Assembly: GCA_013397115.1 (NCBI GenBank)
Contig: VWZW01002585.1
Span: 3,347,297-3,411,296 of the forward strand
Direction of reading: 5' to 3'
DNA length: 64,000 nucleotides
Source: Edolisoma coerulescens
Lineage: Eukaryota; Chordata; Aves; Passeriformes; Campephagidae
Part shown: piece by piece, positions 36,601-48,812 of the stretch
Position numbering within the stretch: the first letter of the stretch is position 1
Layout of the letters: the number at the start of each line of letters is the position of its first letter
The notes under the pieces: model-generated
The model's database searches: none
Told to the model about the DNA's origin: nothing
The model's input: only the letters and a program-made list of their open reading frames with translations
Translations under genes and position numbers: made by a program

Positions 36601-39600
36601 TACTTCATCAGCTTTTGATGGCTTCATAGGACACCAGGGAAATCCACTCCTGTTTCCCACTAATGCATCTCTATTTGAAAACTGGACTTGAACGTTCTTC
36701 TCAGTTTGTGCATTTACTGATAGAAAGAGAGTGTGAACACTCTCATGTTCTGCAGTGTTGCATTTGATTAGAAAATAATGCTTGAGGTATGAATACACTG
36801 AAGTAATGTTAAGGAAACATTAAAGCACTCTTAAATCTGCCATTTTACGCCCAGGGCTTTGCAGTTATCATTTGAAATTTGTGGCCTTTTATAAATGGTT
36901 CCACAAGAGTAGCAACTGCTGCATAATGGTACAAATAAAAATAATACTGAGGTGTAAGTAGTGGCTCTGATAGTTGTACTTATTCCCATGTAAAGCCTGG
37001 AGTGACAAAAGAGGTAGTTTTCCAACTTCCAATAACATCATCAGTACACTGTGCTTGGCCAGATCATGGGCCAGAGAACTAAAGAAGCAAAAATATTAGC
37101 AGCTTGTGTTGTGCCAATGTGCATACAAGTATAAATTTCAAGTATCTCCATTTAAGTAAATAGTACACATAGAATTTAGAATAAGTAGGAGCAAGATGAG
37201 AGTATGGTCTATAATGGAAAAATGAAGACAAACTTGTGCTCCATACTGATTTATCACATAGAAGAGCCTGAAGCTACTTCAAGCCATCAAACTGGTTAAA
37301 CATAGACAAAAGGGGATTTTGGGGAGCTGTCAGTTGATAACTAATGAGAATTTCAACTCTGGGCTTTTAAATATTGTGAATCTTTTTTATACTCAGAGGT
37401 AATCTAGAAAGAATCCAAGCAAAATTGTGCAACAGGGGTCTACACACATTTCAGTTAATGGGAACCAGAAACTACTCACACCAGAATGGACCAAGCTTTC
37501 CACCAGGCCAGTTTAAAATCTCCTCCATACTGTGTTTGCACAGTTGCCTCCTCTGGCAATAATCCCTATAACTTCTGTACCGCAAGGAGCATGAGAGCTC
37601 TCTGCCTTCACTGCACTGTAATAGTATCAGTTTAATGATAAATGTCTGTCCCATCTGAGAAACTCAGATTTATCATTGCAAGGCTGAGCCCAACAACGGG
37701 TCATACTTTTTCAAGCAGAAATAAAGATGATTGAAAATATATGGATGCCATTTGCTTCCAAAAAGTGTTGATCAGATGTTTCACTGGGCAGAAGATGCAC
37801 AGGCATGTTAATTTCTGAGGCAGCTGAGCTCACTTCCAAGGGCAATGGGCCCCGTGTTATTTGCTTGTCTTTATTCTCCTGCCCCAACCAGTTAAGACCA
37901 AAATGTGAGAAAACAAGGGGGAAAAGGGTATGTATCTACTTGCATTGATTTGAATAGCAGGATGATAGTTATCTTCAGTCACTGTGGAGGGTGGGAGCCT
38001 GACACTGAAAGAATTTGAGGAGGAAGTGCTGAGTGAGAAAATCACTGCCTAAGAGAAGGGTTGCATACTTGACACATGGAAAATATGCACTCTGTAGGTG
38101 GGTATTTAGTAGACTAAGGTAAAAGAAGGAATATGCAGGAAGAGAATAACTGAAGAAAGATTACACAGAACAGAAGAAAGTGAAGTGTCTGAGGTGATCA
38201 AATTCTCCTTGGACTCTTGCATGGTCACTACTGCCATTGCTGATGCCACTGCATATTGATCTGTGTCTTGCTAGGGTACCACATTGGGGTTTTAGGCTTC
38301 CCTTAATCCCTCCCCTACAGTCTCCTATTGAGAGAAAGGAACAAAGAAATCATTCTGAATATCTTTCTCATCATAAAGCAGTGATTCAGTTTCTTTCTTC
38401 CATTTTCATCCTTTGTTGATTGAGTTGTCAAGCACCCAACCTTGGCAATAGAAGCTGAAATAAGCAATGTCTTCATAGCTTTGCCATGCTGTGTCAGTAC
38501 TGAATAACTGAGCCTTATCGACTGCATGCTGGGTCCGACATTCAGCCGAGTTCCTTTGGAATTTTTATCGTTACTTTTTATATGACACTCAGAAAGGCCA
38601 TACCCACAATGAATTGTAAACTTGAATTCTGCTTTTTCTAGAGACGCCTAGAAAGCACCCACATCTGGAGGAATTATGCCTATAACAAGAAATACATGTG
38701 ATAAGTTGAGGCTGTTCTCAGGGGCAGTGTTCTGCAAGTTGCACTATAATGTGTCAAAAGCCCTAGGAGTTTCACTGGAGATTTACTGGACGTGAAATGT
38801 AGCTCCAATACTTATTGATAATCCTGTTGATGGCACCAGAAATAGTAGTAAAAATATTTTGGTGTACGAGGGCCTATGTCAGTATTGGATGGCAGTATGA
38901 GAACATTTATGCCGCAAAGGCAGAGTGTACATTGATAGCTCTAGTTCCAGTAGTGGATAGAAGAAAGCCCTTCCTGACATCTCCAACTTACTCGTGTGCA
39001 GGACACAGAGACACAAAAGCATTTCACTCAGAACTGAATCACAGATTCAATGCATTCCCTGGTATAGTGTTGTTTTATTGGCCAATTTTGTCCTTTATCA
39101 GTTCCCACCAAACTGATAAAGTTGATAAGCTCAGTATTTTAGTCATTTTGGCCCAAATGGAATTCACTTCTTTGATTCCTTAGCTACTGATGCTTGAAGT
39201 CATTGATGACAATAATAGGAAAATCTCCTCCATGCCTTGATTCATTTTGTGTGGTAGGGAGTGGAAGGGAGGACAAAGACTAGGAAGAGTGACGGAAGGA
39301 ATACCATTTCATTTGGTTGTCATCCATCTTACATGTTTCTGGATCTGATGCCTCCAGTATGTTTCCCATCACAGCTGTTTGATATTGCATATTATAAAAG
39401 TGTACTTCCACTACAGCTCAAAACACCCAACAAAACCAAGGCTGTTTCTGGAACAGCGTAAAATGACTTTACATGAAGCATTCAGATGATGTCACAGTTT
39501 CAAAGTCTTTCTAGTATGGAAACAAGGTGTAGGGTCATAGATGCCTAATTTTTGCCATCCTTCTAGTCCCATATGTTTTTAAAGCACCTATGAATGTATT

Positions 39601-42244
39601 AATCACACATTTGAGGGCATACAGGCTTTGTATATAATTTTACCTAGATAACATTTTACTAAGTTATCAAAATCTAGGCTCTTTTGGGGAAATCAGAGAA
39701 TATCCATCATACCTATTAGGTCAAACACCACTCCATTAATGTGTTCTGATTGTTTCTCCTAGCAATGTACACATATTTTTATCTCATACTTTCATTACAA
39801 CTATCAGAGAGCACCATAGCAAAGCACCTCTGGCACCTCATTTTCAATCAGAAGAGGAATGACTATTCTCAAGACTCTACAGACCAACTTTATTAACATT
39901 TTGGTCCTGCATATCTGCACCTAACCTAATTTACCTCTAGTTTATGTGAAGGAGACTTTAATCTTTCTGTAAGTTTTTAAAAGGGAAATAAAACCTAAAA
40001 AACCTCCCAAAACACTCTAGCAATATCACTGATATTGGTATATATCACCTCAGGAGCAGAAATAATAACTATATTTTTCAACTCTTTTAGAGGCCACTCT
40101 TAAAACTGTTAAGACATTCTGTATGGAGTGGGCCAAACAATCCTCTGGAGTAAAGTTTCTGAGTTCAGCAGAGCTGCATAACTTTACAACAGGAAAGATC
40201 TGAACATCTACAATCAATTTGCATGTTATCTACCTGAAAGGATATTTTTTTCTGAATCTGTCCTTCAATATCTTAATTCTTAATTGCAACTTTGAGGAAG
40301 ACCTAATGACTATGACTCTATTATTATTTATCACTGCTGGCACTACTTATTTTTATACAGTCTCACAACCTGCATGAGTGAAAGAAAAAGTGCAAATGAA
40401 ACTGAAGTTACATGTTATTCAAAATGTGATTCACAGGTCGCCATAGGCAGTGTGAAAATTCAACATGAACACAGGACTAATCTCCAAAACAGACAAAATT
40501 ATATGCTTAATCTCATCACAAAAACAAAACTATATTGTGTCTATTAAAGACTGCACTTGTTCTAATATATCCTTTTCATCAGTGTTTTAGACTAGAGACT
40601 TCTGAAAGCTACTCTGAGAAATAAAGTTTCCATATGTCATATTGCTCGAAAAAGTACATATCTGACTCAATTTTAAAGAAAAGCACTAATTTCCAATTGC
40701 TTGAAACACAAAAACATTTTTTAGATACCCTGTTATCATGCCTTAGGACCATCAATTTCCTCAAGTTTTCTCCATTTTAAAATTCAAAGAGGCAAACCCT
40801 ATTGAAGTACATGGTGGAGGTGAGCTTGAAACTTTTTCCAGATAATTTTTTCTCTGCAATGAATATATAATGATATCGTTTGTAAGTGTTTTCAATAACT
40901 TTACATGTATTCAGGGAAGCAATATAAAAGTCTATGCTTTCATCTTAAGGCTTTCTTTAAAGAGGTTTTAAAGTTTAGGCTATTGGATCATCAGAAGACA
41001 GGTCCCACTGCAAGAGGTCCAGTCACTTTCTTTTCATATTGTGTATGTTTTCATTGTGGGTGAAAGAGAGGCAGCTTTATGTTTGGTAGGGTGGATTTTA
41101 CTTGCTGATATGTCCCTTGAAGTTTGTGGCCAGAGGCTGGTTGATTCATTTTGCCAGTAATGATGGCTTATTTGTGCTTACTGAATCATGTAAAAAAAAA
41201 AAAGTTATTCTTGCTATTTTTAACATATTTTTTGCATGCCTGGCATTACAACTGAATTGCATTAACTGTGTTAGTGAATCTACATATACAAGAAGCTTGC
41301 CTTCTTTCAGCTGTAAAATAGGATATTGTTATTCTCTAACTGGGTTTGTATTTGTTTGTGGGCCTTTTACCAAGAAAAATTGGGTCTGTGTGCATTCCAT
41401 GAATAATCCATTATTATTTTCTGTGTATTAATTCATTTCTTAACAAACAATAATAAATTTTAATAGAAAAATTAAATGAGAGAGAATAATCTTTCTTTAA
41501 TTTTTATTGTGTCACAAAACTTTCTTTCTTGCCTACTTCCTTATTCACAAAATAAGTAGTCCTTATTCCTTATTTTACAAGGTGTGTACTTGATCTCATT
41601 TCCAGAAAATAGTTGAAATAGCCATATAATCCTTTCCCTTTCTTGTTTTGCTCAGTTTATGAATTAATATATGACAGAATCACAAGAAGCAAAATATTTT
41701 CTCAAACTTTTCCGTCTGAGATAAGGTTAGGGTAAAGAGCATTTCCTTAGAACAAAGGTATGATGTCTTTTTCGGTGGGGACAAACACAGTATCCTGTCT
41801 TTAGATATAGGATATATTTAGACAGTTTCAGGCCAAAATGTCTAATGTGAATTTGAATAAATGGATTTGTAGAGATATTGGATATGAACCATGCAGCACA
41901 GGATTTTTGTTTGGATTTTTTGTTATGTTTATTTCCTTCTTTCATAAAGGCAAATTTTCTGCCTTTTTTTTTCCTATGGATGAGAAATTAATGGGCAGCC
42001 ACTGAAATCGGAATCTACTTCCAGAGGAGTGGGACATTAAGTTAAATATTCTGGAAAAATAATTTCTAGAAGTAGCTTAAGAACCTCAGATCGAGCTGAT
42101 TCTTTTAGTTTGACATTTGATACCGTATCATATAAGCCCATGAGAATCAGTAGCAGGACAAAGATTCTGTTAGAAATGAGACAAAAAACTTCAGCTCTGA
42201 TTCTAAATACAATAAAATTGCAAGGGGTTATTGTGGCTAAAAGT
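33661..42244. other. Unique AT-rich non-coding stretch
   Basis: About 8.6 kb without a recognised gene. It has a T/G-rich tract at 34384-34440, a short TA run at 35308-35319, and otherwise ordinary AT-rich DNA. An open stretch of 138 codons on the minus strand at 36382-36798 has no recognisable domain and is treated as chance. Confidence 0.55.
34384..34448. repeat. T/G-rich low-complexity tract
   Basis: GTTTTTGGGTTTGGTGGGGT passing into long T-runs broken by C. On the opposite strand this is the same A/C-rich composition as the other tracts in this window. Confidence 0.75.
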
Positions 42245-42322
42245 CTAGGACCCAGCACTTAGTCTTTTTAAACCTCATGCCATTGGTCTTGGCCCATCTT
42301 TTTAGCCTGTCCATTTGTGAAA
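42245..42322 (-). mobile_element. Short ancient CR1 ORF2 fragment (antisense)
   Basis: GGACCCAGCACTTAGTCTTT followed by AAACCTCATGCCATTGGTCT and TGGCCCATCTTTTTAGCCTG, then TCCATTTGTGAAAG, follows the antisense of a familiar CR1 segment (the region that reads 'CTTGTTGAACCTCAT...ATTGGCCTCAGCCCATTGATCCAGCCTGTCCA' in other copies). Both ends fade into unique sequence. It is older and shorter than the two larger CR1 pieces. Confidence 0.6.
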
Positions 42323-44003
42323 GACCAAATAAAATGTGCAGCTCCAAAAAAAAAAATCTTTTCTATTTTTTCCTAATGATTTCCTTGCCAAATAGTAGAT
42401 GACATGGAAAGTTTTACAAAGGTATTAGGAAGTGATTTAAAATATCATTTGAGATTTTTGAGTCTGCTCTAGTTTTTAGTATCTTTTAGATACCAAAGAC
42501 CATGCTATTATTTTCATTGTTAGTTTTAACAGATGTCCAGAGTAAAGTATTGTTAATTTGCAAGTATTTCCTTTCACTAAATAAGTTGTAGGGTTCTGCT
42601 CTGCTATTTATAAAGTTCAGTACAATAAGCAGCAGTGACATAAATATTCACCTTCCGGGCCTGTGGTTCTGAATGAGGGTACTTTAACCTAAATTACTAG
42701 AGTTCAGCAATGCTGGGCAGTTCAAGAAGAACTGAAATAAGTGACAAGAATCTGACCCCATTAGTTGTCATTTGCCTTTTGCAGGAGTTGCGTTCATGGA
42801 TGCTTCTTAATGTCTAGACAGCAGCACTGGCCACCATTTTTAAAATTGTTTTTGTCGCCAGTGTTTTACGATTTTTCTTCCCAGATATTGACCATGCTGT
42901 CACCAGCCATATACATGTCACTTGCAGACAGGATCATTCCAGCACATGTTTCAGGAAATTATAAATGTATGCATCGCCCAGGAAACGAACTAGTGCAGAA
43001 TGTTCTTGTCAACTTCATTTTGAAGTAATTTTCCGTTCTGGGCACTGTTTGACATTAGTTATGGACAATCAAAATATTTACTGTGAATTAGCTAGTAAGT
43101 GAGCATAGCTTTTAAATTTATTTCTACATTTTTTTCGGGGTGGGTTTTTGGTGATTTTGGTGGTGGTGGGTGAGGTTGTTATATTTGTGTCACAATTCTT
43201 ATTTCAAGGTACTCATGGACTAGTTTAAGCAAACATATTTTGGTCTGTCAATTGCTTGTGAACTATTCACACCAACTATTGGTTTACTACTGCTTTGAAA
43301 CTGATTGCCACTTAAACCATATAGTTCTGCTTTTGCTCCCTCAAGTCAGTGGAAAGACCACTTCTGAAAATGGAGGCACTCATTAAAAATGCTTAATGTG
43401 GATGAAAAAGGTAACTAAAGGCATCATTTTGGAGTGCTTTTTCTTAAAAGCTATGAAACCCAGTTCATTAAAGACACATCTTGGATAGGACAATGGATTT
43501 AAATGTGGTGTGGTTAACTTATATAGAGTAAATAATTAAATATTCATAAAAGTAATCAACTTTGGCTCCTCTATCACTGCCCTGTTTTTAAAGTACTTTT
43601 CCATTTCCTTAGTCAACCTGTAATCACTAGTATGGCTGCATGTGTGACAGGCAGTGGTTATAAGTAAGCCACTGTAGTTGCCATCAGCTTCAACTTGTTT
43701 TTCTTTCCATTAGGATTTCCTGATTATGCACTAAAAAGATATTTGATTGATAGTAGAATAGAAGACATTTGAAGAAAAAAATTAAACTGAATTCATGCCA
43801 GTGGGGAGGGAAACTACCTCATTAACAAAATAATTGAGCTGTTAGTTAATTTTACTTGTTATTTGTTAAAAAGGACAAAAATCTTCCAAGGAATTAATAT
43901 TCTTCCCTCAAATGATTAAAGAACAACAAAAGGGTTTGTATCTTAGATGTATTTAGTAATTATGTCTCTGACACTTTTTTTCATATCATCCAAGGCAGAT
44001 GTA

Positions 44004-44051
44004 AAAAAAAAAAAAAAAAAAAAAAAGAGAGAGAGAAAAAACCCCAACAAA
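44004..44051. repeat. Poly-A run with GA repeats and A/C tail
   Basis: About 25 consecutive A, then GAGAGAGAGAAAAAACCCCAACAAAC. No retrotransposed body with a recognisable identity precedes it. Confidence 0.9.
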
Positions 44052-47000
44052 CTGGTAATTTACAGAACATTGTAAGTGTCAGCTTTTCCTGATGAGTTTT
44101 TCTGTCTTTCCCCCAGTCTTATTAGAAGCAATTTCTGCTAATTGGTAATTAACACCTTTACCTTTGTTAAAAGCAGCTACTTGTGCATCAACACTTCCAG
44201 TTTGATACAATCAGTATATTTTACTATTGTTGTAAATAGTGCATAAAATTAATTACAAAAAATATTCTTGCAATAAAAATTTAATATTTCACTTATTTTT
44301 GTATCTTTTTTTTTCTTTTTTTTTCAAATTTTGGAATTTTTACTCTACTAAAGAACCAATTTTTGTCTGTATGTTAAGTTCAAAGAAATCAGTGATGTCT
44401 TCAAAGTAATAAACATTTGGCCATGTGAACACAGAGCAAAGGAGTGTTATCTGAAACATGCTACTGGAAAATTACCCCAGAGCTTCCCTGCAACCTTATT
44501 CTTTCCCTTACACCCACCTCCCTTCAAGGCTCAATGAAAACAGTTGCACATCAATATGAGTGAAGCAAATAATGCCATTTTATTGACATAACATGACCTT
44601 ATTCAGGATTTTGGTGATGAACAACTGTCAGATCACTGAATGCAGACAGAAGAACAACTGATTTCAGGATTTGTTCTTATCTGACACCTTATTTTGGTAC
44701 CCTTTTAGCAGAGAGAAACAGTTCATGTAGGGATAGGCTTGAGATGAACTAACATCTTGCTGTAACAAAGCAGGGGGTTAGGATATCAATCACTCTGGGT
44801 ATGGAACAGAGATGATAGGAAGGGCTGTGCTGGAGGAACCGCAGTCCTGGTGCAGCCTGTCCTGGCTGACAGGACTGAGGGGTAACCCAAGACACTGTTG
44901 TATTTGTATCCTTATCTGACGGCCAAAACACCAGTAATGGTTTGGTTCCTGACAAAAGCACCTCTGTCCTTGGTATGATAAAATACTATTAGCTTCCTTC
45001 CAGGCAAAAAGTGCCATACAGCAGGAATGTGTGAAATGCTGAGAACTGAACTGGGGGTAGCAAGGCCTGGTGAAGCATTACAAGTTCTCGTTTTGAAACG
45101 TCATTTGAACAACCAACCTTGTGCTGCATTCTCTGGGCTTTGCATATAGTCTCAAGTTGCAGCAAAGGAGAGAATATTTCAGTTTCCAAGAGTCAAATCT
45201 TGGACAACCATTGTGGATTCAAGTGCCGACAGATAAAGAGAATTTTTTTTTTTTTATCTAAGCCACTGCCTCAGAGTTCAGGACAGTTTGAGAACTACAA
45301 TAATTTCTCAGTTCCACCTACAAATTGACATCAAGATTTCTGAACTAGGCATGTCAGAGCAAACCTAAACAATGATTCTGGTTACTTGGCCCTCTATTCT
45401 GTTTCCATCCAGTCTTGTAAAAAATGAACATCGGTCTTTTCACTATGCTCTCAGCATTGATGTCACATGGACATGGTGTCATGCGCTCTGCAGCCATAGC
45501 AGAACAGACTTGATAGACATCAATATACAGAAGATATACAGAAGATGTATCTTCTCCTCACCCAAAGTAATCCACTCATTTGAATTTCACTGAAGAATTC
45601 TACTGGATCATGCAGCCTTATCATCATACAAAATTTTTTATATTTTACTTGCATTTATCTTCACTTGCCATGCAGAAATGGGAAGAAAAGGGATGATTGT
45701 TTTCTTTCTCCTAACATCAGAATAAATGCTATAGCTTGGTTGCAAAAGAACAAAATACCTCAAAACAACATGCAAGCAGAATTAATGTTAAGTTGTAATG
45801 CCAATTTCAACCATCCTTTTTTTCTATTTTTGATATATGTCTCACTGGTATATCTACCATCTTCTCTGAACTGCAACAGAAATTAACTTGGCTCATATAT
45901 TTTGGGAACCACTGGACAGTCATCACTGGGGTCTCAGAACCACTCTGTTTCCTAATGTGCAGTAGCTAATATGTACAAACAATTGCTAAAGGATGGTAAC
46001 TGGTTAATTTGGGTGGGTATTTTTCACACAAGACCTCATACTGCTCTTCAACCTGCTGAAATATGAAGTGCCAACTGGCATAACACTGTAAAACTCTGCT
46101 GCTAATATGAGATGTATTAAGCCAAAAACACAAGCAAGTCCTAGAAAGGAAAATAAAGCAAACAGAAGGCAAATATCCATTTCAGAATAAAAGAATATGA
46201 TCAAATTAACAAAGCATTGGTAAGGCACTAGATAAAAATGAAAAAATAAAATTAAAAAGCCCAACATAAAACAGACACAAAAAAATTTCCCAATTTCATG
46301 TTTTTGAAAGCTTTGTTGTAATCTCTTAATGTAAGCCCATACAAGTAAATATGTGGCTTGCTCAAGGTATTTGTTGCATCCTAATTCTATGTGGTCATCA
46401 TATTCAGGAGCATTTAGGAAACTGCACAGCTAGAACTTGGCAGGATGCATTTTGCCCTTCTGCAGACATTTTCTGGTATTCTGATGAATATATTTTGAAA
46501 ATAAAAATTCAAACTCTTGAAAGGTAGCTAAGTTGATATTCACTTCAGAACCTTAAAAAAAATTTTCTTCATAATTTTTCCCTTCTCTCATGTAAGTATA
46601 CTTACCTTATTAAATAAAAAGTACCTTCAAATGAAAAAGGAGATTTTTAATTTCAAAATGTTGAAACAGGTTGTCTCAATTATTTTGGTTTCATTTGATC
46701 CTAATTTTTTGGGAGACAGGAAATTAGCTAAAATCAATCTTGTACTGCTTAGAATTTTGGTTGCAGTGAATTATCATTTTATGATGAAGATACATTTAAT
46801 AAAAACCCTCCTAGATAGTTTATAAGACAAGAAGAAATGAAAACTAAAATATCCTTTTGCCCAGCATTGCACATTGAGCAATGACTTTTCTGCCACCTTG
46901 AATGTTTGGGGTTTTTTTGCAAAGTCAAATACCGTACAAATCAATACTGCATTGTCCATGGAGGTGTTCTGTGGTTCAACACCTTGATTTTGTATTGGTA

Positions 47001-48687
47001 TTTAAAGAGAAAACCATTTCTGGCACAGTTGTTCTTTCTTAGTTGGCACTTCTGTCAACCATATGCACATTCAGAGAAGGCTTTTTTCGGTCATGCTTTT
47101 TTTTTTTAACTACAATCAAATTTCTGCAGAAGTGGACATTGATATTTTCACCAGACCTGTGCCTGCAGGACTCCTGAGAAGTGATTTGAGAGGTATCCCC
47201 AGGCTGCTGACAGCAGCAAGCTCTCCCAGAAGTGCTGTGTTCTGAAGAAGCTTTGCTCTCTTCTCCACAGCTCCCAGTGCATGAGGTGTGTCACTGAACA
47301 CCACTTTTGGCTGAATAAATATGCTTTTATTTAATTTCTATGGTCGGCTGTTTGCTGCTGCTGCTTACATGTCCACAACATCTACCCAGGGCACACAAGA
47401 TGGCTTTTCTACACCTGGACTAGGTAGAACTGGTGTTCAGCATCAGACAGGGTTAGACTGTCAGTGACAGAGGCTGAACACAAACATGAGTGGTAGAGCT
47501 AAACACTGTTTTTGTTGCCTCTTTCCAATACCTTCAATGTCTGATTCAGGCTCTCGTTCCCGTTGATGACTGGTTCTCAGGAGTCTCTAGGTCTGTAGTA
47601 ATCACTGAAGATGTGACCAAAAGACATGGACAGCAAAGAGTTCTCTTGGCCTGCTCGGTTAAACATCTCTTGGATCCATTGGATCCCTGATCATAGGAAT
47701 ATATACATATACACAGGAGTTATTTAAAATAGACCAAATCAATGGGGCTTGTACAAAAATAGCAGCATAAATAAATAAATATAAACACATTTCAATCTTG
47801 ATTTTTCCAGAACATTCTAGGAGTGTTTTGCATTTCAGATGGGACCTGACTATATGGAAAGTACAATGTACAGTAGAATTAATTTTTTTTTTTATTCAGC
47901 CATTTTTTGCTGTTCTAGACACAGGTCATGACCTCTCACCTCCTGTTTATTTCTTCCCATGTTGACCTTTCACTGAAGCACAGGGCTAATTTTTTGCTCC
48001 AGTGACCAAGAATAGGAATTTGTCACTTTATTCAAAATGGAATGAATACAGGTATGTCTGGCATTCTCAGCTGAGCTTAACCCTCTGCATGCTGAAAACA
48101 GTCAAATAGCCAAGTGATCTCTATTAGGAAATATCTTTTCTGAAGTTGTGCTATTTTTTGTAACAAAAGAGTTTTGCTTCTTTTGTCTGAAAAAGGGTTT
48201 TTCTTTTTCTGTGCACAGTCGGGTACAGTTTTCTTTGTTGCAAAATACAATGAACTAAACAAAAGAAAATGACAGGTTAGAGGTCCATAGAAATTTGCAA
48301 TGGTTCTAAGGGAGAACTTTCATTAGTGTTAGGAAATAACCTCCATCTTAATTGTCTGCTGTACCAACAAAGTTTTATGTGTTATCTTTGACTGAGAAAG
48401 AAATAACTAATTTCTCCAGTAAGATGCCAGTAATGAATTCTTATGGACTAATCTTAATAAGTATGTGCAAAGTAATCTATGCTTCTCATGTTGAGTTATA
48501 AAATGGAATTCTTTTCCTTATGCAAATACTTTCACTGGTACTTATCCACCTATTCAAATCTCCTGTGCAGTAGGGTTCTTTTCTCCATCTGTAAGTTCTG
48601 TGAAAGGAAAAGACGTCAGTCTATCCATGTGGGATTTGAAGTTAACACTTAAATCCTGTGTTAGAATTACAAAGGATACGGGTGCCA

Positions 48688-48812
48688 GCAAAAAACACCC
48701 CAAAAACCATGACACACCAAAAACCATGAAACAAACAGACAAAGAAAGAAACAAACCCCAACAAAACAAACAAACAAAAACAAAAAAAAACCCACAAAAA
48801 AACCCACAACCC
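48688..48812. repeat. A/C-rich tract with internal near-duplication
   Basis: About 125 bases almost free of T and G on the plus strand. CCAAAAACCATGACACA is followed at once by a near copy, CCAAAAACCATGAAACA, and then by AAC/CAAA words up to CCCACAACCC. An open frame across it (48600-48920) is a composition artefact. Confidence 0.85.

Noticed and set aside
44004..44035. Poly-A tail of a processed pseudogene
   Set aside because: The sequence upstream has no similarity to any coding sequence I recognise, and no target duplication is visible.
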